From Deltaproteobacteria bacterium (GTDB lineage Bacteria > Myxococcota > Myxococcia > SLRQ01), in the NCBI GenBank assembly GCA_029210625.1, contig JARGFU010000012.1, forward strand, positions 1 through 64,000: a stretch of DNA of 64,000 nucleotides. Direction: 5' to 3'. Below are positions 38,701 to 46,241 of this stretch, in pieces. The number at the start of each line of letters is the position of its first letter. Within the stretch, counting starts at the first letter, position 1. The notes under the pieces are model-generated. The model was given only the letters and a program-made list of their open reading frames with translations. It had not been told where the DNA came from and ran no database searches. Both the position numbers and the translations under genes were made by a program.

Positions 38701-38908
38701 CACCGACGAGGCCCGGGCCACCGTCGATCCCGACCTTCGCCACCAGCTCTACCAGCGCGCCGAGCGCGAGCTCTACGAGGACCCCTGCCTCGTTCCCCTC
38801 GTCTACGGGCGCGACGCCGTCCTCATCCGCGACGGCGTCCACGGCGTCACCGTCCTCCCGACCGTGCCGTCCATCCGCCTCGACGACGTCTGGCTCTCCG
38901 AGAGCTGA
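35798..38908 (+). CDS. Methyl-accepting chemotaxis signalling domain fused to an oligopeptide-binding-protein (SBP_bac_5) domain
   Basis: A 1036-residue fusion. Residues about 8-55 form two hydrophobic segments joined by a very short turn. A HAMP-like and long helical region follows, with the chemoreceptor hairpin tip [34 protein letters not shown]-type sequence near 290-325 (key: [16 protein letters not shown]). From about 545 comes a full ABC-type periplasmic peptide-binding domain: [65 protein letters not shown]. No signal or membrane segment separates the two, so the ligand domain should lie in the cytoplasm. An in-frame ATG at 35753 is an alternative start. Confidence 0.88.
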   Translation: MVQRFQRLSTLLTVLAGAAGAGTALLVGGGALGFILGVVAGLAVGIAGTWGIASSLQERASSLDLEKLAEGDLSHEPSDPQIGEAVRAIRGTLGRLQGTTGAVNVAAQEVFEGTTRLLQAARHQALTVESTLTAAGAIGDALATSEMTVQEIETRAGEAGTALERMDLSIDAVGTALDSLYDFVQRTREVMEEMGQSIDRFVDSGHHLSGFVTETDDYVQVVADGIARVRALAEDTGRQAMEVSERADRGHQLVSDAVQGLFVLEDTVQRAANIVDILGARSQAIGKIVEIIEEIADQTNLLALNAAILAAQAGEHGRGFAVVAEEIRDLAERTGRSTREIGNLVTEVTSQVSTAVKVMEEGRVQASAGLSLGERASQALDEIRTTVSATATAVAETVKETSLLEEEGQRVSRASRQVSSQVENISVEAVRQAEVGNQLADRTEQMTLLTRQTQQAAEEQAANGRLVSEVVARLREGIAAVREAHRLSSDASQRVRTASTDVGSDAEGLIGVASDLSRTARRLQEVAGTITADLDTFRLPSARHGGVLRVAMVEPNLLHETEGLDPLCLRGVREAIVASLVHSGLLRPGPQAEIRPALARSWQVEREGRVYRFHLQGGLRFHDGTTCDAAAVKASLLRHLEPGREGPVTDLFLDLIGARHYRAGESSDVEGIRVVDDHELVIELKEPRAFLLQLISSPDCYVSRRTEAGVQGLGPFRIDSSVPGRSLKLVRFEEGLRANSIPLDTIELQLGHANPAAACAAVADGLADIALEIPADRLANKKTVDGLELRSHPILSTEMIFFGCGRAPLDRPAVRRALRMALDIEGFARRLPGRPGLATGLIPRGLPGHAADLPPHRLDLEQARKILEEEGVTGLELAWPYATLRDAGWIEATRTLLAPLKEIGVQIREEPMPADLYWRRVGEGDFDLLRQGWVADYPDADSFFYFLVHSSGQKPIFVDYGNDAVDRLTDEARATVDPDLRHQLYQRAERELYEDPCLVPLVYGRDAVLIRDGVHGVTVLPTVPSIRLDDVWLSES

Positions 38909-39317
38909 GCCGGCCCGCGCGCCGCTCTCGAGAGCCCGCGCGCAGACCGCGCTCTCTCTCGAAGCTGGTTGACCCGTTCGTCCAGGGTAGCGCCCCCGAA
39001 GAACCCTCGAGCGCCATCGCCGCAGGCCCGCCCTCCATCGCCCGTGCCCTCGCCTCGGGTGCGCCGTCCCGAGAGCGCGGCCTGCGCGCGGTGGCCCGAG
39101 AGCGGCGCGCGGGTCGCAGGGAAGGGCCCTCCCGGGGGCGTCGGCGACGCCGCCCGGTTGCGCGAGCCAGCACGAGTCCGGGCGGCGTCGCTGCCGAGCG
39201 AGCCGGAGCCGGGCCTAGCGGCGGTGTGTCGCGTCGGCACGGGCCCGGCGGGAGGTGAGCGTCCCCCGGGGGGGCCCTTCCCTGCGGCCCGCAAGCGCCG
39301 CGAGGGAGGCGACCGCG
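38909..39317. repeat. 409-bp convergent gap rich in nested inverted repeats
   Basis: Three separate pairs are present. Pair A: 38936-38956 with 39071-39091, 20 of 21 bases complementary. Pair B: 39116-39140 with 39261-39285, about 22 of 25, containing the perfect GCAGGGAAGGG / CCCTTCCCTGC. Pair C: 39144-39157 with 39178-39191, 14 of 14. C is nested inside B. No convincing gene is present. The region separates the chemoreceptor fusion from dedA, both of which end here, so part may be a terminator; its extent suggests a palindromic element or structured RNA. Confidence 0.7.
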
Positions 39318-39965
39318 TCAGGCGCGGCGCTGGCGGAGGCGGCGGGCGAGGAGGAGGAGGGCCCAGGCGGCGAGGGCGGCGCCGAGGACGACCCAGCCGC
39401 CGGTGCCGACCCGGGCGGCGAAGGCCATGATCTCCTCTAGGTTGCCGCCGAGGTAGGCGCCGGCGGCGAGGACGCCGAGGTTCCAGAGGGTGGCGGAGAT
39501 CAGGCCCCAGAAGAGGGTCTGCCGCCGGGGGATGCCCGCCGCGCCGGCCGCCAGGAAGAAGAAGGCGCGGGCGGCCGGGAGGAAGCGGTTGCCGACCAGC
39601 AGCCAGGCGCCCCACTTGCGGTAGGCCACCTCGAAGCGAGAGAAGCGCTCCTGGGAGAGGGGCTGCCACCAGGGGCGCTCCGCCTCACCGGGGAGCTGGC
39701 CCGCGTGGAGGGCGAGCCAGCGGCCCACCTCCCAGTCGACCAGCATGCCCACCACGTTGCCCAGGAAGAGGGCCACCACCACCGCCCCCCAGGAGACCCC
39801 GCCGCTCATGGCCATCACCCCGCCGACCAGGGTGACCGTGTCGCCGGGGAAGGGCGGGAGGACGTACTCGACGAGCGAGGCGCCGCCGAGGAGCAGCGGC
39901 GCCCAGGGGCCGAAGCCCTGCATCACCGCCTGGATCTCGGCCGCCACCGTGACCGGATCGCCCAC
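39318..39965 (-). CDS. DedA-family membrane protein
   Basis: A 215-residue inner-membrane protein of the DedA/SNARE-associated superfamily; members act as lipid scramblases or flippases, for example for undecaprenyl phosphate. Landmarks are the re-entrant loop segment with LPPFPGDTVTLVGGVM and the second one with GNRFLPAARAFFFLAAGAAGI (family pattern: acidic or Gly, then F/R-x-x-P-x-x-R). At least four hydrophobic segments follow the expected order. The start is GTG with GAGGAG 9 nt upstream. Its gene starts 6 nt after the stop of the SprT-like gene. Confidence 0.88.
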   Translation of the reverse strand: MGDPVTVAAEIQAVMQGFGPWAPLLLGGASLVEYVLPPFPGDTVTLVGGVMAMSGGVSWGAVVVALFLGNVVGMLVDWEVGRWLALHAGQLPGEAERPWWQPLSQERFSRFEVAYRKWGAWLLVGNRFLPAARAFFFLAAGAAGIPRRQTLFWGLISATLWNLGVLAAGAYLGGNLEEIMAFAARVGTGGWVVLGAALAAWALLLLARRLRQRRA

Positions 39966-39971
39966 GACGCG

Positions 39972-40739
39972 CTACTCCTCGGACCGGGGCAGCAGGAGGC
40001 GGCGGAAGTTCGCCTCCTCCCAGGCCTTCGCCTGGGCGGCCTCTCGGTAGGTCTTCTCGAGCTTCCGGAAGGCCGGCGGGTGGTAGTAGGTGCGGCCGTT
40101 CTTTCTCACCGGGGGGACGAGCTGGTGCAGCATTTCATGGAATACGACCCAGGCCAGGTAGTATTTCGGCACCTCGGGATCGTCGAGGGCGGGGTGGATC
40201 CGGATCAGGCGGGCGTCGTGCAGGTAGGTGCCCATCTTGATCGAGCGCCTGCGGCGGTGCTTGCGCGGCCCCCAGCTGCTCCAGCCGATCCGGGCGGCGA
40301 TCTTCCCACCGAAGTACTCCCGGTTCAGCTCCTCGAAGATCTCCTTGAGGTCGTGGTGCTCGCCCTCGGGGTCGGCCGGCGCCCGGGGAGAGGCCGCGGG
40401 ATCCGAGCGGATCTTCTCCAGGTTCGAGTCGATGAAGGCGTCCAGGCGCTTGCCGGCGCTGCGCTTCTTGCGGCCGAGGGCGTAGGCCGCGAGGGCCTCG
40501 CGCACCTCGTCGCCGGCCGAGAGGAAGATGTGGTGGGCCCGGATGTGGAAGGCGTCGTCGTCCTCGCGGATGGTGAGCACCGAGGAGCGGTTGTCGGTGA
40601 CCACCAGCTTCACCGGGTGGGCGAGGCGGCTGGCCAGATCGTTCGAGAGGGCCTGGGCGCGCAAGCGCAGCTGCTCCCCCTTCGGCCGCGCCTCCCGCCG
40701 CAGCGGCAGCAGGAGGCTCATCTGCTCCGGTCGACCCAT
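39972..40739 (-). CDS. SprT-like zinc metallopeptidase domain protein
   Basis: A 255-residue soluble protein. The zinc motif is VFHEMLHQLVPP (HExxH), with the following HPPAFRKLEKTY giving a likely third ligand. Upstream is IFEELNREYFGGKI, which matches the start of the SprT-like domain (LNxxYF), then GWSSWGPRKHRRRRSIKMG and YLHDARLIRIHPALD. The N-terminal 120 residues are a separate helical region. SprT-like proteins in eukaryotes process DNA-protein cross-links; bacterial roles are unknown. The start at 40739 is supported by AAGGTG 7 nt upstream. Confidence 0.85.
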   Translation of the reverse strand: MGRPEQMSLLLPLRREARPKGEQLRLRAQALSNDLASRLAHPVKLVVTDNRSSVLTIREDDDAFHIRAHHIFLSAGDEVREALAAYALGRKKRSAGKRLDAFIDSNLEKIRSDPAASPRAPADPEGEHHDLKEIFEELNREYFGGKIAARIGWSSWGPRKHRRRRSIKMGTYLHDARLIRIHPALDDPEVPKYYLAWVVFHEMLHQLVPPVRKNGRTYYHPPAFRKLEKTYREAAQAKAWEEANFRRLLLPRSEE

Positions 40740-40751
40740 CGTCTGGCACCT

Positions 40752-40795
40752 TAAAGAAAGAGAGCCCCCCGGGCAATCGACTGCCCGGAAGGCTC
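40752..40795 (-). terminator. Intrinsic terminator after the giant metalloprotease gene
   Basis: Read on the minus strand, GAGCC-TT-CCGGGCA-loop-TGCCCGG-GG-GGCTC (40762-40795) is followed by TCTTTCTTT. A stable stem plus a T-rich tail is the classical factor-independent form and lies just 25 nt past the stop codon at 40820. Confidence 0.85.
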
Positions 40796-40819
40796 CCTTG
40801 GGTGGAGATCTAGATCCCT

Positions 40820-43800
40820 CTAGAGCGTGCTGCCGAAGATGTCGTACATCGCGCGCTCGATGTTCATCCACTCGACCTCGTTGGCGATCTGCCAGGTCCA
40901 GTCACTCTCGCACTCCGCGTCGCCACCGCAGGCCTGGTAGCTGGCGAGGAGCTGGTTCGCCCGCTGGATCATCTTGGTGGCAGCGTTCGCCTCGGCGTTC
41001 TGGGCCTGCAGCGCGGCGTAGACCACGCCGGTGGTGGGATCGGAGAAGGTGATCACGTCGAAGCCCGGACCGGCCTCCAGGGTCTCACCCGAGCCCAGCC
41101 GGAAGATGTGGCGATCGTCCGGGAAGTTCAGGCTGTAGCTGGAGGTGAAGGAGCTCATGCCGAAGAGCAGGGCATAGAAGCGGTTGGTGAAGTTGATCTC
41201 GGGCACGACCACCGGGTCGAGGTCGATGAAGCTCGAGCCCTCGGGGTAGATGTCGAGCCAGTCGAAGGCCGGCCGCTGCACGACCGCCTGGTTGCCGCCG
41301 GTGCCCGTGAAGCGCGGGGCGAAGGAGCGGTACTCCTCCCCGATGATGCCGTTGTAGACGCGGGTCAGCTCGTTGTCGAAGACCAGGTAGTAGGGGATCA
41401 GGTACGAGCTGAAGTCCGACTGGGTGTTGGCGCCGCGGACCGTGGCCGAGCTCTGGGAGAGGGCCAGCAGGGCCGCGTAGTAGTCCCAGAAGTGCGACGC
41501 CTCCTGCGGGTAGTACCAGTAGTAGTAGCCGCGCTGGTAATCGTAGCGGGTGTAGGGACGCCGGGCGTCGTTGCCGCGATCCAGGTAGAGGTCCTCACCC
41601 GAGCGGTGGCTGTAGGTCCAGGCGTACTGGTACTGGTTGGTGGCCGCGTCGTAGTCGTAGGAGCCGTAGGCCGGCATCGAGAGGACCTCCATCAGGAAGT
41701 TGAAGCCCTCGAAGGCGCCCATGGCCTTGTAGTTGGCCTGGATGTTGTCGGCCTGGGTGTAGAACTGGTCGAAGAGCCAGGTCTGGTAGAAGTTCGGCAT
41801 CATGTTGAAGTAGCGGCCCGCGGAGCGCGCGTAGACGTCGTAGGGGCTCCAGGCGCGCTTGTTCCGGCGGAAGTTGTTGAACCAGTAGTAGTTCCGCCAG
41901 CTCTGCTGCACGTTGCGGGACTGCTCCCACATGTCGGAGCCCTCGTCCCACCGGTGGCAGGAGGCGTCGACGCCGACCCACTCGTCGGAGCAGAACATGT
42001 AGGGCACCTCGAGGAGGCGGCTGGTGTCGCCCGCCTCGCGGGAGGCCTTCACGGCCGCAGCCGGCATGACGATCCGGTCGTAGAGCCGCTCGATGCCGGT
42101 GTCGATGTTGCCGTCGCCCATGAGGACGGGGACCCAGGTGTAGTGGATGTCGTCCAGGAACTGGGAGTAGGCCAGCGAGCCGCGCTCCTCGTAGATGGTG
42201 TCCATGAAGTTGTTCCGGAAGCCGCTGCCGACCTCGCGGAAGACCTCCACCGAGTCACCGTAGGCGTAGAGGATGGCCGCCTCGTCGTAGGGCCCGAGGC
42301 CGTGGATGTCGCTGTTGAAGGCGCGGCCGTAGTCCATGATCGAGGAGTACTGGAACTCCCGCATCTTGCCGGCGATCTGGCTGCTGGTGAGCTCGCTCAT
42401 GTCGAAGAGGTCACCGATGGTGGAGAGGCTGGTGTTCAGGTTCTCCTTGCGCAGCTCCCAGTACTCCGGGAAGAAGTTGATCGCGTCGTAGGAGCCGTTG
42501 AAGTTGTGGCGCAGGCCCATGGTGTGGCCGACCTCGTGCTCGGTCACCGCCCGCAGGATGGAGTTGCGCAGCCACTGGTACATCTGCTCACGGTCCATGC
42601 CGCTGCCAGCGAGGTCCTGGGCGAGGCCGAAGATCGAGGGATCCTCGAAGTCGGCGAGCCAGATGCTGTTCTTGGCGGCCCAGTCCTGACGGATCTGCTG
42701 GTCGCGCAGCAGCTTGTCGGCGTCGAGGGTGTAGGGCTTCGCTGCGGCGAGGAGCTCGGGGGTCATGCCGTTCTCGACCAGGTCCATGTTCTTGAACTTC
42801 TGGGCCACCACGGCGCGGATCTCGTCGTTGATCATGTAGGACTCGAAGGGGGTGCCCTCGATCCGGCGCAGCCGCTGCATCGAGTCCTCCTTGAGGGTCT
42901 CGAGGCCGAACTGCTTGAGCGCCTCGATCTTGGCGAGGTGCTGCGGCTTCATGAGGTTCTTCGCGCCGTCCAGGATCGGCTTCTCGAGGACGTCCGCGAG
43001 GCCGGCGCGCTCGGCCTTGGCGCGGGGATCGGTGCGGTCGCGGCCGGCGATGATCTGGTCGCGGATGTCGTCGCCGGTGATCAGCTCGTCGATGGTGAGC
43101 TCGCCGTTGAGGGCGTCGACGATCTCGAGGCCGCGCTGGGCGTAGGTGTCGATCGGGGCGCCGTAGATGTAGGCCTGGCCGGCGACGATCACGCCGGTCT
43201 CGGGATCGACCGAGGAGGGGCCGTAGCCCAGGGGCGAGGAGAGCTGGGGCTGGTCGACCCAGTACATGAAGTTGTGGCGCAGATCGCCGATCTTCGCGTG
43301 GCCGTCCTCGTTGTAGTCGATCTGGAAGAGGCCGGTGTTGAGGTAGTTGCCGTTGGCGTCCTCGTAGGGGAACTGCGCGAGGACGGTCTCGACCGGCTTC
43401 ATCTGGGCGGCGGCCACGGCGCGGGCCAGGGCCTTCGACCAGCCGCGGGCGGTCCACTCGGCCGCGCCGACGAGCTCCTTGGGCCAGTTGGCCGAGAGGG
43501 CGTAGACGATGGGCTTGGGGGTCCGCAGGTTCTTCGGCATCACGCTGCCGTCGGCGTTGAAGTCGGTCTCCCAGATGTGGTGGATGTTGGCGAGGAGGAT
43601 CTGGCCCTCGTCGGTGCGGCCGAGGCGGCGGTCGTAGGTCTCACGCTCGGTGCGGAAGTAGCCGAACTTCACCATGTCCTTGTCGTCGTAGAAGACCGGA
43701 TCGAAGGTGCGGGTCTCGGGGATCTTCAGGATCGAGGTGCGGACCATGGCCTCACCGGAGGCGCAGTCGTAGGCCTCGCCGATGAGCCAGCAGGCCGGCA

Positions 43801-44575
43801 CGCCGTAGTCCTCGTCGATCCAGTAGGTGGCCGGATCGATGTAGCCGCGGGAGACCACGTCGATGTAGGCCGGCGGGGTGCGATCCGAGAAGCCGGGGTC
43901 GGTGGGATCGACGATGACCGCCTCGCCCTCGGCGGTCTCCATCCGGAAGGCCCACTCGCCGCCCGCGCTCTCCTGCACGTACTCCCAGGTGCCCATGTCG
44001 GTGGCGTTGTCGTTCGACGACTCCATCAGGTTCTGGGAGAAGTCGACCCGCATGTACTCGCGGTCGTACCAGTGCCGGTCGCTCATGTTCTCGGTGATGA
44101 CGTTGCTCTGCTCACCGGTCGCCGGGTTGTACTGGCGCTGGATGTCGAAGTGGCTCTGGACGCGGTAGGCCGCGATCGGCGCGTCCTTGTAGCCGTTGTC
44201 GATGTAGTAGCTGTCGTCGAGGATCGGGTTACCCTCGGCGTCCCGGCGGATGTCGGTGTCGTCGATGGTCTTCCCCTCGTGATCGACCTTCGGGTTCATC
44301 CCGGGGAAGAGCTCGTAGGAGCGGTAGCCGATCAGGTAGTGCTCGGTGATCTCCCACTTCACCTTCTCGGTGTTCAGGGTCATGCCCACGAAGGAGAAGC
44401 TGACCGAGGGACCCACGTCCGCGATGGTCTGGCGGATGTACCACTCGCCCTCGAAGTCGGACTTCTTCACGTAGTTGGGCTGGACCCGGTTGATGTCGCC
44501 CACGTTCTGGGCGCAGCCGAGCGCGGTCAGGCTGGCCAGCACGGCGAGAGAGATGATGCGGGAAAGAGACTTCAT
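40820..44575 (-). CDS. Giant zinc-dependent metalloprotease lipoprotein (metzincin)
   Basis: A 1251-residue exported lipoprotein (lipobox TALGC, Cys at about 21). It holds a full metzincin signature TEHEVGHTMGLRHNF near residue 680 (HExxHxxGxxH) and a likely Met-turn in YSSIMDYG about 65 residues later. The overall arrangement fits the large zinc-dependent metalloprotease group often labelled by DUF5117/DUF4953 domains. The start at 44575 has AAAGGAGC 7 nt upstream. It is preceded by an outer-membrane barrel gene on the same strand, 61 nt away, and ends at a strong terminator, so these two genes form one operon. Confidence 0.9.
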   Translation of the reverse strand: MKSLSRIISLAVLASLTALGCAQNVGDINRVQPNYVKKSDFEGEWYIRQTIADVGPSVSFSFVGMTLNTEKVKWEITEHYLIGYRSYELFPGMNPKVDHEGKTIDDTDIRRDAEGNPILDDSYYIDNGYKDAPIAAYRVQSHFDIQRQYNPATGEQSNVITENMSDRHWYDREYMRVDFSQNLMESSNDNATDMGTWEYVQESAGGEWAFRMETAEGEAVIVDPTDPGFSDRTPPAYIDVVSRGYIDPATYWIDEDYGVPACWLIGEAYDCASGEAMVRTSILKIPETRTFDPVFYDDKDMVKFGYFRTERETYDRRLGRTDEGQILLANIHHIWETDFNADGSVMPKNLRTPKPIVYALSANWPKELVGAAEWTARGWSKALARAVAAAQMKPVETVLAQFPYEDANGNYLNTGLFQIDYNEDGHAKIGDLRHNFMYWVDQPQLSSPLGYGPSSVDPETGVIVAGQAYIYGAPIDTYAQRGLEIVDALNGELTIDELITGDDIRDQIIAGRDRTDPRAKAERAGLADVLEKPILDGAKNLMKPQHLAKIEALKQFGLETLKEDSMQRLRRIEGTPFESYMINDEIRAVVAQKFKNMDLVENGMTPELLAAAKPYTLDADKLLRDQQIRQDWAAKNSIWLADFEDPSIFGLAQDLAGSGMDREQMYQWLRNSILRAVTEHEVGHTMGLRHNFNGSYDAINFFPEYWELRKENLNTSLSTIGDLFDMSELTSSQIAGKMREFQYSSIMDYGRAFNSDIHGLGPYDEAAILYAYGDSVEVFREVGSGFRNNFMDTIYEERGSLAYSQFLDDIHYTWVPVLMGDGNIDTGIERLYDRIVMPAAAVKASREAGDTSRLLEVPYMFCSDEWVGVDASCHRWDEGSDMWEQSRNVQQSWRNYYWFNNFRRNKRAWSPYDVYARSAGRYFNMMPNFYQTWLFDQFYTQADNIQANYKAMGAFEGFNFLMEVLSMPAYGSYDYDAATNQYQYAWTYSHRSGEDLYLDRGNDARRPYTRYDYQRGYYYWYYPQEASHFWDYYAALLALSQSSATVRGANTQSDFSSYLIPYYLVFDNELTRVYNGIIGEEYRSFAPRFTGTGGNQAVVQRPAFDWLDIYPEGSSFIDLDPVVVPEINFTNRFYALLFGMSSFTSSYSLNFPDDRHIFRLGSGETLEAGPGFDVITFSDPTTGVVYAALQAQNAEANAATKMIQRANQLLASYQACGGDAECESDWTWQIANEVEWMNIERAMYDIFGSTL

Positions 44576-44636
44576 CGCGTTGCTCCTTTGGGGGGTCGTG
44601 CGATCAGAGGACGAATCGAAAAAATAGAGTCGAAGG

Positions 44637-45977
44637 CTAGAACGAGCGGCCGACGCGGAGGCTGAAGCCCGTGCGCTGCAGGCTGGAGTCCCAGAAGGGG
44701 AAGCGCAGCACACGGTTCTCGTCGTCGAGGTCCGGGCCCAGGTAGCGGAAGAGGGGACCGCCGGTCATGAGGTTGGCGGAGAGCATGTACATGCCCGGCA
44801 GGCGGTAGGTGAGGCCGAGGCCGCCCATCATGGCGTCGGAGGGGGTGATCGTGCTGTCGACGACCAGGTTGCCCTTCGAGTCGACGATCTGGGAGGAGAA
44901 CTCGTCGACGGGGATGGGATAGCTCCAGCCCCGGGAGAGGCCGAAGTTCAGCATGCCGCCGAGCTTGTCGGTGAACTGGTAGCTCACGCCCAGGTTCAGG
45001 CCGATGTTGGCCATGCCGTTGTTGTCGCCGGTGGCGCACTGGGAGTCGTTGACCGCCTCGTTGCCGCTCTCGCGGATCTGGCAGGCCCAGACCCCGTCCC
45101 GCCACTGCTGCCGGATGACCGGCGAGGTGTAGCGGTTGAAGGGCAGGCCGCCGGTCACCGAGAGGTTGGCCGAGAGCTTGTCGTCGAGGAAGCTGCGGCT
45201 GGCGGCGACCGAGGCGCCCAGGGAGAAGAGCTGGGTGGCGGTGATCGACATCCGGGAGAGGCCGAGGCCCACCGAGGCCGAGCCCGAGACGTTGATCCCG
45301 GTGAGCTTCTCGTCCTTGTAGAGGGAGCCGTGGGCGAGACCGAGGGTGGGGTCGCCGTAGTTGAAGCGCCGCAGGAAATCGCTCTTGCTGGTGCTGCCCG
45401 GGGTGGTCAGCTCGTAGGAGAAGCCCCAGTTGCCCGAGGCCGTCACCTGCTCCTTCAGCTGGTAGCTGCCACCCACCGAGACCGAGGGGATGAAGGTGGC
45501 CTGGCTGCTGCGCACATAGCGGGTCGGGTGGAAGAGCATCATGCTCATCGAGGTGCCGACGCCCACGTTCACCGACCAGGGCTTGGTCGGACCCTCGGCC
45601 TTCGCGTCGCCCTCGGGCTTCGCCTCGACCTCGGGGGCCGCCTCGGCCACCTCGGCCTCAGCGACCGCCTCGACCGTCTCCACGGCCACCGCCTCGCCCG
45701 CGGCCGCCTCCTCGACCACCGCCGCCGGCTCGGCCTCGGCCTCGGCCTCGGCCTCGGCCTCAGCCTCAGCCTCAGCCTCAGCCTCGGTGGCCTCCTCGGT
45801 GGCGGCCTCCTCGGTGGCGGCCTCCTCGGTGGCGGCCTCCTCGGCCGCAGGGGCCTCCTCGGTGGCGGCCTCCTCGGAGGGGGTCGCCTCGGAGGTCTCC
45901 TCGGCGTACGCCGGGGCGGCCAGGGCCAGGGCGGCCAGGAGGGCGATGGAGGTCGTCAGGCTCGGGAGGTCTCGCAT
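44637..45977 (-). CDS. Outer-membrane beta-barrel protein with Glu/Ala repeat linker
   Basis: A 446-residue outer-membrane protein. After a signal peptide (ALALAAPAYA) comes an acidic low-complexity linker of about 110 residues made of TEEAA repeats and a run of Ala-Glu pairs. From about residue 135 alternating hydrophobic strands begin (WSVNVGVGTSMSMMLF), ending in the typical terminal strand GFSLRVGRSF with C-terminal Phe recognised by BamA. The mostly repetitive N-terminus would reach into the periplasm. It is encoded upstream of the metzincin, so it may export or display that protease; this is inferred from position only. Confidence 0.82.
   Translation of the reverse strand: MRDLPSLTTSIALLAALALAAPAYAEETSEATPSEEAATEEAPAAEEAATEEAATEEAATEEATEAEAEAEAEAEAEAEAEAEPAAVVEEAAAGEAVAVETVEAVAEAEVAEAAPEVEAKPEGDAKAEGPTKPWSVNVGVGTSMSMMLFHPTRYVRSSQATFIPSVSVGGSYQLKEQVTASGNWGFSYELTTPGSTSKSDFLRRFNYGDPTLGLAHGSLYKDEKLTGINVSGSASVGLGLSRMSITATQLFSLGASVAASRSFLDDKLSANLSVTGGLPFNRYTSPVIRQQWRDGVWACQIRESGNEAVNDSQCATGDNNGMANIGLNLGVSYQFTDKLGGMLNFGLSRGWSYPIPVDEFSSQIVDSKGNLVVDSTITPSDAMMGGLGLTYRLPGMYMLSANLMTGGPLFRYLGPDLDDENRVLRFPFWDSSLQRTGFSLRVGRSF
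45727..45846. repeat. In-gene tandem repeats (GGCCTC hexamer and 15-bp units)
   Basis: The linker of the barrel protein is encoded by about ten hexamers of GGCCTC/AGCCTC type (45727-45786) and by three 15-bp units CTCCTCGGTGGCGGC (about 45792-45840). Both keep the reading frame and code for Ala-Glu and Glu-Glu-Ala-Ala-Thr. Such tracts can change length by slippage. Confidence 0.75.
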
Positions 45978-46241
45978 GAGCGGTATCCCTTTTGGTGAAG
46001 GCGGCAAGAGGGGCCCGGAGTGTTCGCCGACTGGCGACGGACGAGGGCGTCGGGCCTCTTCAGGCAAGAAGGGGGCCACTTGTGCCACCTCGACCCTGGG
46101 CTGACAAGGCCACGAATCCCGGGGACTTGCAGATCGGGGGGCTCCCCCGACCGTGAGGCCGGGGGTTCCCTGCCGTCCAGCCGGCGGTCGCCCTCCCCTC
46201 CCGGCGCCAGGATGCTAACGGCGGGGGCTCCGGGATATCCC

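Noticed and set aside
38909-39317. Possible small protein genes in the inverted-repeat gap
   Set aside because: All frames are Arg/Ala/Pro-rich with no start context; the sequence is better explained by the inverted repeats.
41108-44665. Long open frame (about 1185 codons) on the plus strand opposite the giant metzincin
   Set aside because: The minus strand encodes a full metzincin signature and signal peptide; the plus-strand product is Val/Gly/Leu-rich low complexity with no domain.
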